Made by a program: the position numbers and the translations under genes. Of a stretch of DNA of 64,000 bases, positions 27,415-35,428 are shown piece after piece. The notes below the pieces were generated by a model, which was given only the letters and a program-made list of their open reading frames with translations, made no database searches and had not been told where the DNA came from. Position 1 is the first letter of the stretch. Every line of letters starts with the position of its first letter. Source of the stretch: Plantibacter sp050587525 (lineage in GTDB: Bacteria; Actinomycetota; Actinomycetes; Actinomycetales; Microbacteriaceae); the NCBI RefSeq assembly GCF_050587525.1, contig NZ_JBOBFT010000002.1, forward strand, positions 1 through 64,000, in the 5' to 3' direction.

Positions 27415-28494
27415 TCAGCGCGCGGAGAAGACGATGAGCCCGCCGTCCCGCGTCGCCGTGCAGTCGGGCAGGTCGATCGGCCCCTGTCCGCGCCAGTCGG
27501 TCACGAGGCGCGCGACCTCGATCGTCTGCACGCGGGTGAGCGACACGCCGAACTCGCTCTGCACGACGTAGCGGATGATCCGCTGACGGAGCGCGGCAGG
27601 GTTGGCGGCGAGCGCGCCGACGCTCACGGCGATGCCGGCTTCGGCGTGCTCGACGATCTCCTCGATCATCTCCTCGATCATCTCGTCGAAGGCCCAGGCG
27701 TCCTCGCGGAGCGCTTCGGCCGTGCGGGCGAGGGCTTCGGCGATGCCCGGGCCGAGTGCACGTTCGAGCGTCGGGAGCACGGTCTCGCGCACGCGGACGC
27801 GGGTGAACGCGGGATCGGTGTTCTGCGGATCGGTCCACGGCTCGAGGCCCTGCGCCGCGCACGCCTCGACCGTCGTCGTGCGGCGGAGTCCCAGCATCGG
27901 CCGGACGAGCACGCCCGTGGTCGGCGCCATCCCCTGCAGGCTCGCCGCGCCAGAGCCGCGCGCGAGGCCGAGGAGGACGCTCTCCGCCTGATCGTCGAGG
28001 GTGTGCCCGAGGAGGATCGTGTGAGCGCCGACGGCGGCGCGGGCCTCGTCGAGCGCGAGGTACCTGGCATCCCGCGCTGCCGCCTCCGGTCCTCCGCCTC
28101 CGTCGTCTGCGACCTCGACCGTCATGATGTGCACCGGTGTCAGCCCCAGGGACTTCGCCTGTTCCGCCGCGCGGGCCGCGACATCGGCAGAACCCTCTTG
28201 GAGACCGTGGTCCACGATGACCGCGCCCGCAGCGATGCCGAGCTTCGGCGCTTCGAACGCGACGGCGGCGGCGAGCGCGAGCGAGTCCGGCCCTCCGCTC
28301 AGAGCGACGAGCACGTCCGCATGCGCCGTTCCGAGCGCGATCTCGGTCTGGTCCTGGTTCTCGGTCTGGTTCTGGTTCTGGGCATCGAGCACTCGCGCTC
28401 CCCCAGTTCTCGCGCCGCCGGCCGCGAGCGCGTCCCGCACCGCCTTCCGCACGGCGGCGACGGACGGGTGGAGTGATGGTCGGACGTCGTTCAC
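27415..28494 (-). CDS. tilS: tRNA(Ile)-lysidine synthetase
   Basis: The 359-residue enzyme modifies C34 of tRNA-Ile(CAU) to lysidine, allowing AUA decoding. The PP-loop is SGGPDS at 66-71, followed by VIVDHGLQEGS and LLGHTLDDQAESVLLGLARG. The N-terminal segment before the PP-loop contains a Gln/Asn repeat (QNQNQTENQDQTE) encoded by a hexamer-like tandem run at about 28350-28382, unusual for the family. The GTG at 28494 is chosen because TAGCGT lies 7 nt upstream and upstream sequence is non-homologous. It is divergent from ppa. Confidence 0.92.
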   Translation of the reverse strand: MNDVRPSLHPSVAAVRKAVRDALAAGGARTGGARVLDAQNQNQTENQDQTEIALGTAHADVLVALSGGPDSLALAAAVAFEAPKLGIAAGAVIVDHGLQEGSADVAARAAEQAKSLGLTPVHIMTVEVADDGGGGPEAAARDARYLALDEARAAVGAHTILLGHTLDDQAESVLLGLARGSGAASLQGMAPTTGVLVRPMLGLRRTTTVEACAAQGLEPWTDPQNTDPAFTRVRVRETVLPTLERALGPGIAEALARTAEALREDAWAFDEMIEEMIEEIVEHAEAGIAVSVGALAANPAALRQRIIRYVVQSEFGVSLTRVQTIEVARLVTDWRGQGPIDLPDCTATRDGGLIVFSAR

Positions 28495-28531
28495 CCTCGT
28501 AACGCTAGCCGCTTCATCCGCTCGTGCATCA

Positions 28532-28592
28532 GCCGAGGTGAGGCTTCCGGTCGTCCAGAAGCGCCGGGAACCACCGGAAGCCTCACCTCGGC
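28532..28592. repeat. perfect 20-bp inverted repeat between tilS and ppa
   Basis: GCCGAGGTGAGGCTTCCGGT (28532-28551) is exactly complementary to the segment at 28573-28592, with a 21-nt loop. It lies between two divergent start codons, so it is not an ordinary terminator; it could be a mobile palindrome or a shared control element. Confidence 0.85.
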
Positions 28593-28700
28593 AGTTCCGC
28601 GCGGGTGCCAGGGGGCGCGCGGAAGCATCGGTTATGGTGGGTCTCGGCCGGAGATCGGCCACATCCCAGACATTCAACTCTCTCCGAGGAGCAGGCAGTT

Positions 28701-29192
28701 ATGGCCGAGTACGACGCCGTCATCGAAATCCCGCGGGGCAGCCGCAACAAGTACGAGATCGACCACGAGACCGGTCGCGTCTTCCTCGACCGCGTCCTCT
28801 TCACGAGCTTCGTGTACCCCGCGGACTACGGCTTCTTCGAGAACACGCTCGGCGAAGACGGCGACCCGGTCGACGTCCTGGTGCTCCTCGACCACCCCAC
28901 CTTCCCCGGCGTCGGCATCAAGGTGCGCCCCGTCGGTGTGCTGCGCATGACCGATGACGGCGGCGGAGACGACAAGATCATCGCCGTCCAGTACAAGGAC
29001 CCGCGCTGGCAGCACATCCAGGACCTGAACGACATCCCGGAGGCCACGCGCGCCGAGATCGAGCACTTCTTCGTGCACTACAAGGACACCGAGCCGAACA
29101 AGTGGGCTCGCATCGACGGCTGGGGCGACGCGGCAGAGGCCGACAAGATCGTCCAGGCAGGCTTCGCGAAGCTCAAGGCCGAAGGCCACTGA
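28701..29192 (+). CDS. ppa: inorganic pyrophosphatase
   Basis: The 163-residue family I enzyme hydrolyses PPi to drive biosynthesis. It starts AEYDAVIEIPRGSRNKYEID and contains the metal-binding signature GEDGDPVDVLVL (three aspartates) and the FVHYKDTEP segment. GAGGAG lies upstream of the ATG at 28701; 32 upstream codons are rejected. It stands alone, ended by a strong hairpin. Confidence 0.97.
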   Translation: MAEYDAVIEIPRGSRNKYEIDHETGRVFLDRVLFTSFVYPADYGFFENTLGEDGDPVDVLVLLDHPTFPGVGIKVRPVGVLRMTDDGGGDDKIIAVQYKDPRWQHIQDLNDIPEATRAEIEHFFVHYKDTEPNKWARIDGWGDAAEADKIVQAGFAKLKAEGH

Positions 29193-29240
29193 GCCCGCCA
29201 GGACCGGTGAACCGGTTCTGAGGCGACACTCAGCACAGCA

Positions 29241-29272
29241 CGAGGGCGGTACCCGATCGGGTACCGCCCTCG
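29241..29272. terminator. bidirectional terminator between ppa and the M23 gene
   Basis: CGAGGGCGGTACCC pairs perfectly with GGGTACCGCCCTCG around GATC. It lies between convergent genes and can serve both. Confidence 0.85.
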
Positions 29273-29332
29273 TTCGCGTCTCCGCGAGGAAAACCGTCAG
29301 GCGGGCACATCATGCCCGCCGGCACGTTCGGT

Positions 29333-30655
29333 CTAGCCGAGCCCTGCTCCGCGGTCGGCCATGAACGGCTGGGCGTCGATCGCCGTGCCGTTGATGCGCA
29401 CCTCGAAGTGGAGGTGGCAGCCGGTGGATGCGCCCGTCGTGCCGACGTGAGCGATGACCTGACCGGCGCTGACCTGGTAGCCCTCCTGGACCTCGTAGCC
29501 GCCGTTGACGATGTGGGCGTAGCCCGTGCTGACGCCGTCGCCGTGGTCGATGAGGATGAAGTTGCCGTACGTGCCGTACCAACCCGCGTAGGTGACCGTT
29601 CCGCCGGTCGCCGCGTAGATGTTGCTGCCGCAGCTCGCGCCGATGTCCGTTCCGCGGTGAGAGGAGCTCGATGTTCCGCCGCCAGTGCTGATCGGGTCGC
29701 GGTTGCCGAAGTACCCGGTGATGTTGCCGGATGCGGGAACCGCCCAGCCCTGGCTGCTCAGCTGGCCACCGTCGGCGGCCTGTCCGCGAGCGGCCGCTGC
29801 TGCGGCTTCCGCAGCCTTGCGGGCGGCTTCACCAGCCTCGTACTGGGCGACAGTCGCAGAGGTCGTGTCCTGGAGCGCCTTCAGCTGCGCCTGCAGCGTG
29901 ACGATGAGGTCCTGGTTCTGCTTGAGCTTGTCCGCTGCGGCCGTCGCTGCGGCCTGCGAGGCCACCATCGCGGCCTGCGCGGCCTGGCGGAGCGTCTCGC
30001 GTTCGTCGCGGGCGAGGCTGGCCTGCTCGCCGAGGGCTTTCGCCGTGTTGCTCGCGGCGAGCGCTTCCTCATACACGCCGTTGCTGTGGTCGGCGACCTT
30101 GCTCATGTTGCCGAGCTTGGACAGGAGATCGGATGCGCCGGAGGTCTTCTCGTCGAGGAAGAGGCTCAGGCTGAGGTCGGCGCCGCCGGAGCGGTACAGC
30201 TGCGATGCGACGCGACCGGCCTGCTTCGTGGCCGTGTCTGCCTCGGTCTGCTTGGCATCGGCCTGCGTCTGGATCTGGTTGGCGCGCTCATCGGCTTCGA
30301 AGAACGCCTCCTCCGCGGCCTGGAACTCCTCGCCGCGCTTCTTCGCCTCGTCCTGCGCCTGCTGCAGTTCGACCTGCAGCGTCTTGATGAAGTCGGTGAT
30401 CCTCGTGACCTCGGCGGCCTTCGCGGCTTCATTGCCCTTGGCGGCCTGGACGTCGTCCCAGCTGGGGTAGTCGGCGGCGGACGCGGGAGCGGCGATGCTC
30501 ACGGAACCGACGACGGTGATGGCGATGACGGCGAGTCCCGCGAGACGGGACCGCCAACGGCGATTCGTGCTCGCCCGCGCCGGGCCGCCTCGTTCGGTCG
30601 TTCGTCCTCGGCGCGGGGCGCCCGGGAGTCTGTTCGTCATGAGGTTTCGGCCCAT
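29333..30655 (-). CDS. secreted M23 (LytM) peptidoglycan peptidase with coiled coil
   Basis: The 440-residue exported protein resembles EnvC/NlpD-type cell-wall hydrolase factors. A basic N-terminus and signal peptide end at about ASA (residue 60). Residues 70-300 are a long Ala/Gln/Glu coiled coil, and residues about 320-430 form a LytM domain with the zinc ligands in SSHRGTDIG and TGCHLHFEVRI. All M23 ligands (H-x3-D, H-x-H) are visible, so it is probably active. Translation may start at the ATG five codons inside (30640). Convergent with ppa. Confidence 0.9.
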   Translation of the reverse strand: MGRNLMTNRLPGAPRRGRTTERGGPARASTNRRWRSRLAGLAVIAITVVGSVSIAAPASAADYPSWDDVQAAKGNEAAKAAEVTRITDFIKTLQVELQQAQDEAKKRGEEFQAAEEAFFEADERANQIQTQADAKQTEADTATKQAGRVASQLYRSGGADLSLSLFLDEKTSGASDLLSKLGNMSKVADHSNGVYEEALAASNTAKALGEQASLARDERETLRQAAQAAMVASQAAATAAADKLKQNQDLIVTLQAQLKALQDTTSATVAQYEAGEAARKAAEAAAAAARGQAADGGQLSSQGWAVPASGNITGYFGNRDPISTGGGTSSSSHRGTDIGASCGSNIYAATGGTVTYAGWYGTYGNFILIDHGDGVSTGYAHIVNGGYEVQEGYQVSAGQVIAHVGTTGASTGCHLHFEVRINGTAIDAQPFMADRGAGLG

Positions 30656-30982
30656 CCAGTCACATCAGTCACATCGATCACAGCAACAACTCCCGTCACC
30701 GTAACCCCGAATGGGGGTCACGGCCAGGGTTGCGCGCGCCGAGTCGTGGGATCCGGTCGCTGTGGTCCTGCCCGAATCTAACTCCGATCCGCGCGTTCCG
30801 GCAGCTGATTCCGCCGGAGTCGCCGGATTCGACGAGGATTTCATGCCGCATGGGACACCGCCCTGCCGAGTGCGGACGGCCGCGACACGCCCGGTTTTCG
30901 CCGTTCCGTCGACTCGATTTGGGATTCTGCGAAACGTACCCGTATGCTTATCCCTCGGTAGTTGAAGTTCAATCGGCTTCAC
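30656..30982. other. intergenic region between the M23 gene and the tRNA array
   Basis: No convincing gene is seen. Near the M23 start are tandem GTCACATC-like words (30659-30685) and an imperfect palindrome, GTAACCCC-GAATG-GGGGTCAC. I looked for a ydaO-type riboswitch, which sometimes precedes cell-wall peptidase genes, and did not find its conserved blocks. The right part carries the tRNA promoter. Confidence 0.5.
30919..30948 (+). promoter_or_regulatory. promoter of the tRNA array
   Basis: TTGGGA (30919-30924), an 18-bp spacer and TATGCT (30943-30948) lie about 35 bp before tRNA-Glu. Confidence 0.6.
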
Positions 30983-31055
30983 GGCCCCATCGTTTAGCGG
31001 CCTAGGACACCGCCCTTTCACGGCGGCAGCACGGGTTCGAATCCCGTTGGGGTCA
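30983..31055 (+). tRNA. tRNA-Glu (TTC)
   Basis: A complete cloverleaf is visible: acceptor GGCCCCA with TGGGGTC, anticodon stem CCGCC/GGCGG enclosing CTTTCAC (anticodon TTC), and T arm ACGGG-TTCGAAT-CCCGT. CCA is not encoded. First of three tRNAs. Confidence 0.97.
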
Positions 31056-31088
31056 CTCCAACTACTAGTATGGAAAAATAAATATCGA

Positions 31089-31162
31089 GGCCCTGTAGCG
31101 CAGTTGGTTAGCGTGCCGCCCTGTCACGGCGGAGGTCGCGGGTTCAAGTCCCGTCAGGGTCG
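31089..31162 (+). tRNA. tRNA-Asp (GTC)
   Basis: Acceptor GGCCCTG pairs with CAGGGTC, the anticodon loop is CTGTCAC (anticodon GTC), and the T arm is GCGGG-TTCAAGT-CCCGT. It lies 33 bp after tRNA-Glu and is followed by a terminator. CCA is not encoded. Confidence 0.97.
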
Positions 31163-31172
31163 CAAAAGGTGG

Positions 31173-31205
31173 GAAGCCCTCTCGAAAGGGAGGGCTTCTG
31201 CTTTT
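31173..31205 (+). terminator. rho-independent terminator after tRNA-Asp
   Basis: GAAGCCCTCTC pairs with GGGAGGGCTTC around a GAAA loop and is followed by CTGCTTTTT. Confidence 0.92.
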
Positions 31206-31239
31206 TGAGACATGAAGTTCCTCGAGAACGTCTGCTCTC

Positions 31240-31312
31240 GGCTCTGTAGCTCAGTTGGTAGAGCGCACGACTGAAAATCGTGAGGTCACGGGATCGACGC
31301 CCGTCGGAGCCA
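31240..31312 (+). tRNA. tRNA-Phe (GAA)
   Basis: Acceptor GGCTCTG pairs with CGGAGCC, and anticodon stem CGACT/ATCG... encloses anticodon GAA. The T arm reads ACGGG-ATCGACG-CCCGT: position 54 is A instead of the nearly universal T of the TTC loop. Structure is otherwise normal, so it is likely functional. Followed by a terminator. Confidence 0.95.
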
Positions 31313-31314
31313 CT

Positions 31315-31350
31315 GAAACCCCCGCCTAGCTTCTACATGGTGGGGGTTTC
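31315..31350 (+). terminator. terminator after tRNA-Phe
   Basis: GAAACCCCCGCC pairs with GGTGGGGGTTTC (12 bp with one GT pair), followed by TTCATTT. Confidence 0.88.
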
Positions 31351-31443
31351 TTCATTTCAGCCTCGACCCGCCTACGCGCGTCGAGGGGATTCGACGCGCG
31401 AATGACGGCGTGACCAAGCGTCGCGGCACACTTTCGCCGACAG

Positions 31444-32145
31444 ATGCTGGATCAGGACTTCGGCATTCCATCTGAGAATGTTCAGATGAACGCATCTGAG
31501 AATCGCGTCGCTCGACTGACGAGCCGGCTGAACCTGAAAACCGCCATGATCAGCATCAGCGGTGCAATCTTGGGGATAGTGCTCACCGTGGTCCCCGCTG
31601 TCATCAAGGTCTCCGACCTCGGCAATACGATCGCACAACGCGACGGGACCATCGACTCGCTGTCCGCCGAGCTCGAGACCGCTGAAGCTCGTCTGGATGC
31701 CCGCCAGGAGACCATCGAGTCCCTTCGAGCCGAGAACAGCTCCTTGCACGCGTCGCTGCCGTACACCGTCGCCCCTGAGGACGCACACTCTGTACGCGCC
31801 GCCGCAACCGTGACGCTCGCCAAGCGGGGCGACAAGGTGGACCTCAACTCCACGATGCCCAATTTCGACGCAGGACAGAGCGGTGCCTGGTCGGACACCC
31901 TGTCATACAACGGGACGGCGATCGTGCTCGGATATGGCATCTCGGCGCTTGCTCTTTCCAGCGGGGTCGCGCAGTACGAAACATGCGCCGCCGCGACCGG
32001 CTACGCAGAGTCGTCCACAGTGGAGCCCCATCGACTCGCCGAACCGTCAACCTGTCTTCGTTTGGGTTCGGATCGATTCGCGACGATCCAAGTACCGCGC
32101 TTCGACCAGACATCCGTCGATGTCGTCATCACAGTCTGGGAGTGA
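31444..32145 (+). CDS. membrane-anchored coiled-coil protein, unknown
   Basis: The 233-residue product has one membrane span (about residues 35-54, ISISGAILGIVLTVVPAVI), a heptad-rich segment (about 60-100, IDSLSAELETAEARLDARQE) and a C-terminal globular domain with two cysteines. The second ATG at 31486 gives a shorter N-terminus; neither has a clear ribosome-binding site. It is the first gene after the tRNA array, where integrated DNA commonly accumulates. No family recognised. Confidence 0.6.
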   Translation: MLDQDFGIPSENVQMNASENRVARLTSRLNLKTAMISISGAILGIVLTVVPAVIKVSDLGNTIAQRDGTIDSLSAELETAEARLDARQETIESLRAENSSLHASLPYTVAPEDAHSVRAAATVTLAKRGDKVDLNSTMPNFDAGQSGAWSDTLSYNGTAIVLGYGISALALSSGVAQYETCAAATGYAESSTVEPHRLAEPSTCLRLGSDRFATIQVPRFDQTSVDVVITVWE

Positions 32146-32264
32146 GTCTTTACGTCTCCCGGCACGCAGAGAGCGCCCGCTGACAGCATGTCGGCGTGAA
32201 CCGCTTCCGATGAGCCCAGAGACCATATAGCCTCTGGCGCTTGTCGCCGACGCAAACTGTGATC

Positions 32265-32293
32265 TTGATTTGTATCAATATGAGTGACATAAT
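32265..32293 (+). promoter_or_regulatory. leaderless promoter and putative AbiEi operator
   Basis: TTGATT (32265-32270), a 17-bp spacer and CATAAT (32288-32293) stand 6 nt before the abiEi ATG, so transcription should start at or next to the start codon. A perfect inverted repeat, TTGAT-TTGT-ATCAA (32265-32278), covers the -35 box and suits autorepression by AbiEi. Confidence 0.7.
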
Positions 32294-32299
32294 CCAAGT

Positions 32300-32959
32300 A
32301 TGAATGGGCGACAGGCGCTTCGCGAACTGGCCCAGATCTCGGCGTCGCAATGGGGGATGGTCACCTCAGCGCAGGCTGTGGCACGCGGCGTGACGAGACT
32401 CGACCTGTCGCGGCTCACTGATGCCGGTGATCTCGAACGGATCGCTCAAGGAGTCTACAAACACTCCGCTGCTCCGTCCGGATCGCATCTCGATGTGCGC
32501 GCGGCATGGCTGAGCAGCGAGCCCTCACGCCTGGCGAGCGAGCGTCTGAATGACAGGCATCGAGGAATCGTCGTCAGTGGCCAGACAGCCGCGTGGCTCC
32601 ACGACATCGGCGACCTCCGCTCGAACCGGACCGAACTCACGACGCCGACCCGTCGGCAGACACAGCGGCCGGACGTCCACTACCGTCAGCGCGAGCTTTC
32701 CGAGAAGGACGTCACGATCCACGACGGGATACCGGTGACGACTCCGGAGCGCACGATCACAGATCTCATCGAGGATCGAACCGACCTGTCCATCGTCGCG
32801 AACGCGCTCCGAGACGCGACCCGGAAGTTCGAACTCGACCTGAGCCAATTGGAAAGCGATCTCGGCCCCCTGGCCGCACGCAACGGCCACCGCAAGGGCG
32901 ACGGCGCTGCACTGCTCGATCGACTCTTCGCGCTCGCCGGGATGAATCGCGCACGATGA
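32300..32959 (+). CDS. abiEi: AbiEi-type antitoxin of a type IV toxin-antitoxin pair
   Basis: The 219-residue protein has an N-terminal winged-helix domain (ELAQISASQWGMVTSAQAVA and GVTRLDLSRLTDAGDLERIA, QGVYKH) typical of AbiEi antitoxins, and a C-terminal domain with HDGIPVTTPERTITDLIEDR, the signature shared with AbiEi/DUF2511-type proteins. AbiEi represses its own promoter and neutralises the AbiEii nucleotidyltransferase without direct contact. Its stop overlaps the toxin start (ATGA). It is located behind a tRNA array, typical of defence cargo. Confidence 0.85.
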   Translation: MNGRQALRELAQISASQWGMVTSAQAVARGVTRLDLSRLTDAGDLERIAQGVYKHSAAPSGSHLDVRAAWLSSEPSRLASERLNDRHRGIVVSGQTAAWLHDIGDLRSNRTELTTPTRRQTQRPDVHYRQRELSEKDVTIHDGIPVTTPERTITDLIEDRTDLSIVANALRDATRKFELDLSQLESDLGPLAARNGHRKGDGAALLDRLFALAGMNRAR

Positions 32960-33861
32960 CCGAGCCCTACACAAGTGCTGCCGGCGTCGAATCCGCAATC
33001 CGCGACGCCGCCCGTCACGCGTTCGCTCTCGACAAGACGACATCCACGCAGGACCGAATCCGCCAGGAGTACTTCCGACGCTTCCTCAGCAGAGTGTTCT
33101 CCGAGCAGAAGAATTCGGACTGGCTACTCAAGGGTGGCACCGGTGTTCTGGCTCGCGTCGCCTCGGCGAGACGCACCACCGACATCGACCTCTTCAGAAC
33201 GAACAACACCCTCGACGGCGCGCTCGCAGAGCTGATCAGACTGACAAGTATCGACCTCGGCGACCATTTCCGCTTCATCTACACGCGGCATCACACGGCC
33301 GTCGGCGGCGACCAGCAGAACTACGCAGAGAGGTACAGCGTCGATTTCGACGTCTACATCGGCGCGGACCGCAAGGAACCGCTCCACGTCGACCTGGTCG
33401 TCGGGGTCCTCGTCACTGATGAGGTCACCGTCTCGGCACCAGCGAATCGCTTGAACCTTCCGCGACTTCCGAGCGTCGACTATCGCCTCTACCCAGTCGT
33501 CGACCAAATCGCCGACAAGGTGTGCGCAACGATGGCGGACTACCGCGGCAAGCCTTCGAGCCGAGAAAAGGACCTCGTCGACCTCGTCGTGCTCGCGACG
33601 ACGCAGACGATAAGCGCCGATGCCCTGCAACGTGCGGTGATCGCTGAGGCACGAGTGCGCTCTCTTCCGAGCATCGCAGAGCTCATCATCCCACCCATCT
33701 GGGGCCGTGCCTATGCGAAGGAGGCGAAGGACGTCCTGTACTGCTCCGACTACCCCACCGTCCACAGAGCCGCCGAACTCATGCGGTCGTTCATCGATCC
33801 TGCGCTTCGTGGCGAAGCATCGGGCCTGACCTGGTCGCCGGAGTTTCTCGCTTGGAGCTGA
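32956..33861 (+). CDS. abiEii: AbiEii-type nucleotidyltransferase toxin
   Basis: The 301-residue protein carries the DUF1814/AbiEii nucleotidyltransferase core: WLLKGGTGVLARV (GG at 60-61), the metal-binding RTTDIDLF (Asp76 and Asp78), a third acidic strand FDVYIGADRKEPLHVDLVVG and KDLVDLVVLA. Members cause bacteriostasis or phage abortive infection by transferring nucleotides, probably to tRNA. Catalytic residues look intact. Translationally coupled to the antitoxin. Confidence 0.87.
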   Translation: MTEPYTSAAGVESAIRDAARHAFALDKTTSTQDRIRQEYFRRFLSRVFSEQKNSDWLLKGGTGVLARVASARRTTDIDLFRTNNTLDGALAELIRLTSIDLGDHFRFIYTRHHTAVGGDQQNYAERYSVDFDVYIGADRKEPLHVDLVVGVLVTDEVTVSAPANRLNLPRLPSVDYRLYPVVDQIADKVCATMADYRGKPSSREKDLVDLVVLATTQTISADALQRAVIAEARVRSLPSIAELIIPPIWGRAYAKEAKDVLYCSDYPTVHRAAELMRSFIDPALRGEASGLTWSPEFLAWS

Positions 33862-33986
33862 CCACCGTTCTCTTCGCGTCATCACGGCCACTTCTCAACA
33901 GCACCGCACACGATTCGCTTCATCGGCCAATCGCCGTCGACTGCAACCCCTGTCGGATCACGCCCCGGTCGAGCTAGGTTCGCGTC

Positions 33987-34250
33987 GTGGACTCCCTGAT
34001 CATGCAGCGCATCGCCCTCGATCGTCGCCGCGTCTTCGGATGGATCTGGTTCGGCATCGGCGTCGCGTACCTCGTGCTCAGCGTGCTGCTCGTGATCGCG
34101 GAACCCAGTATCCCGACCGCATACTGGCAGCTGGCGATCGCAATCGTCTGGGTGATCTGGGGAGCCGTGATGGTCACTCTCGCACGGCGGGCACTCCGTG
34201 CGTTCGAAAGCGTGCACGGTGCCGATGCCGGGAAGCAGTCGCCACGCTGA
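33987..34250 (+). CDS. small two-span membrane protein
   Basis: The 87-residue product has two hydrophobic helices (about 17-38 and 48-65) joined by a short loop and a basic tail. No family is recognised. The GTG start has TAGGTT exactly 6 nt upstream and no Shine-Dalgarno, suggesting a leaderless gene; an ATG five codons later is the alternative. Confidence 0.55.
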   Translation: MDSLIMQRIALDRRRVFGWIWFGIGVAYLVLSVLLVIAEPSIPTAYWQLAIAIVWVIWGAVMVTLARRALRAFESVHGADAGKQSPR

Positions 34251-34282
34251 CCCCGAGGGAGCGCTCCTGGGCATCGAACAGC

Positions 34283-34366
34283 GCACGAGAGCAGGAGAAC
34301 AGCCCGACACGAGGACGAATACCGCAACGATTCCTCCGCTCGGGCAGTTCTCCTCGGTTCGTGCGG
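34283..34366. repeat. palindromic element D1
   Basis: GCACGAGAGCAGGAGAACAG at the left faces CAGTTCTCCTCGGTTCGTGC at the right. The arms match imperfectly (AGGAGAAC/GTTCTCCT and GCCCGA/TCGGGC are exact). The AGGAGAAC tip is shared with the perfect hairpin D2 at 39703-39765. Confidence 0.65.
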
Positions 34367-34410
34367 ATCCCCTCGGTCCGCACGAATGCCCTCAGCTCGC
34401 GCGACGAAAA

Positions 34411-34445
34411 TGCCCCGGCCGGTCCACACGGGACCGACCGGGGCA
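34411..34445 (-). terminator. terminator of the MmpS-like lipoprotein gene
   Basis: TGCCCCGGCCGGTCC pairs with GGACCGACCGGGGCA (14 of 15) and on the minus strand is followed by TTTTCG. Confidence 0.85.
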
Positions 34446-34459
34446 TTCGAGGGAAACGA

Positions 34460-34867
34460 CTACTTGCTCGACCCGGAGCAGCTGACGACCGCGTACTCGC
34501 CGGTCGACGTCTGCTCGGCGATGACCTCGCCCTTCGCGGTGATCTTGCACGAGATCGTCGTGGCGCCCTCAGCCGCCTGCGCGACGAGCGAGAACACGTT
34601 CGTCGAGAATGCTCCGCCGTCCTCGAGCGTCAGCTCCTTCGTGAACGGCAGAGCGGCATCCGTCGCCTGCTCCTGGCCGGTGCCGCCATTGTTGAGCGTC
34701 ATGTAGGTGACTGAGCTGGCCGTCGGACCGTCGCTCGTGACCTCGTAGGTCACGGTGTTCGCGACCTGCTCCTCTTCGACGGCCGGCGTCGCGTCCTTGG
34801 CGGTCGACGAGCATCCAGCCAGTGCCAGGGTCGCGATGACGGCAGCGGCGCAGATGTACTTCTTCAT
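34460..34867 (-). CDS. small MmpS-like lipoprotein
   Basis: The 135-residue product has a signal peptide with lipobox LALAGC (Cys19) and a compact beta-rich domain: TVTYEVTSDGPTASSVTYMT, then ATTISCKITAKGEVIAEQTS and a second cysteine near the end (VVSCSG), probably a disulphide with SCK. The beta pattern and VTYEV start resemble MmpS/transport accessory proteins. No transporter is adjacent. The ATG at 34867 is the only start giving a signal peptide. Confidence 0.75.
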   Translation of the reverse strand: MKKYICAAAVIATLALAGCSSTAKDATPAVEEEQVANTVTYEVTSDGPTASSVTYMTLNNGGTGQEQATDAALPFTKELTLEDGGAFSTNVFSLVAQAAEGATTISCKITAKGEVIAEQTSTGEYAVVSCSGSSK

Positions 34868-35033
34868 GAATGTCCCCTTGTGCAGGTGTGCAGATGTGCG
34901 GTGTGCAAAACCACCATCGTACTGAGTGGATCGTCCGAGTTGATAACCGATGGGCAACAATTGTTGGATTTCTTCGGTTCGTGCGGCGATGCCGGTGAGC
35001 CGGACGGTCGGCGGTTGCTCGTAGGCTGGTGGC

Positions 35034-35330
35034 ATGCGCATCACGGCAGTCATCCGTCCCGACGTCACCCTCGAAGCCATGGGCAAGGGCGAAGGCGTCG
35101 ACGAGCTGCGCGCGGACATCCTCAGCCAGGTCCCCGAGGGGCACGAGCTCACACAGATCCTCGTCGCGGGCGGCCGGGTCGACGGCAACCTGGTCGGCAC
35201 GGGCGTCTACCGTCCCACCGAGACCCGCACGGTAGAGGGCGAAGGCCCCGACTACGCGTCGGCCTCCGCTGCGGCGATCGCTGCGATCCCCGAGGGCTGG
35301 GTGCAGCTCTGGCGGACCATCGCCAGCTGA
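35034..35330 (+). CDS. conserved small protein, unknown function
   Basis: The 98-residue protein is a soluble alpha/beta sequence with RADILSQVPEGHELTQILVA and a C-terminal SAAAIAAIPEGWVQLWRTIA. I do not recognise a family. TAGGCT stands exactly 6 nt before the ATG and there is no Shine-Dalgarno, so it may be leaderless. Divergent from the MmpS-like gene. Confidence 0.6.
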   Translation: MRITAVIRPDVTLEAMGKGEGVDELRADILSQVPEGHELTQILVAGGRVDGNLVGTGVYRPTETRTVEGEGPDYASASAAAIAAIPEGWVQLWRTIAS

Positions 35331-35393
35331 GCACCGCTCCGCTGAACCTCCCCGCCTGAGCCGTCTCACGTCGCGAGCTCACCCAACATCCCC

Positions 35394-35422
35394 TTGAGGC
35401 GTTCGGCCGAGGAGCGTACGGT
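35394..35422 (+). promoter_or_regulatory. leaderless promoter of the cupin gene
   Basis: TTGAGG (35394-35399), a 17-bp spacer and TACGGT (35417-35422) lie 6 nt before the ATG at 35429. Confidence 0.65.
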
Positions 35423-35428
35423 CGGCAC

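Noticed and set aside
23178..27437. 1419-codon open frame on the plus strand across folP, folE, ftsH and hpt
   Set aside because: It is antisense to well-identified overlapping genes, has biased Asp/Glu/Arg composition typical of high-GC mirror frames and no recognisable domain.
30656..30982. c-di-AMP (ydaO-type) riboswitch before the M23 peptidase
   Set aside because: The conserved sequence blocks of that riboswitch are not visible; only short repeats and one weak palindrome are.
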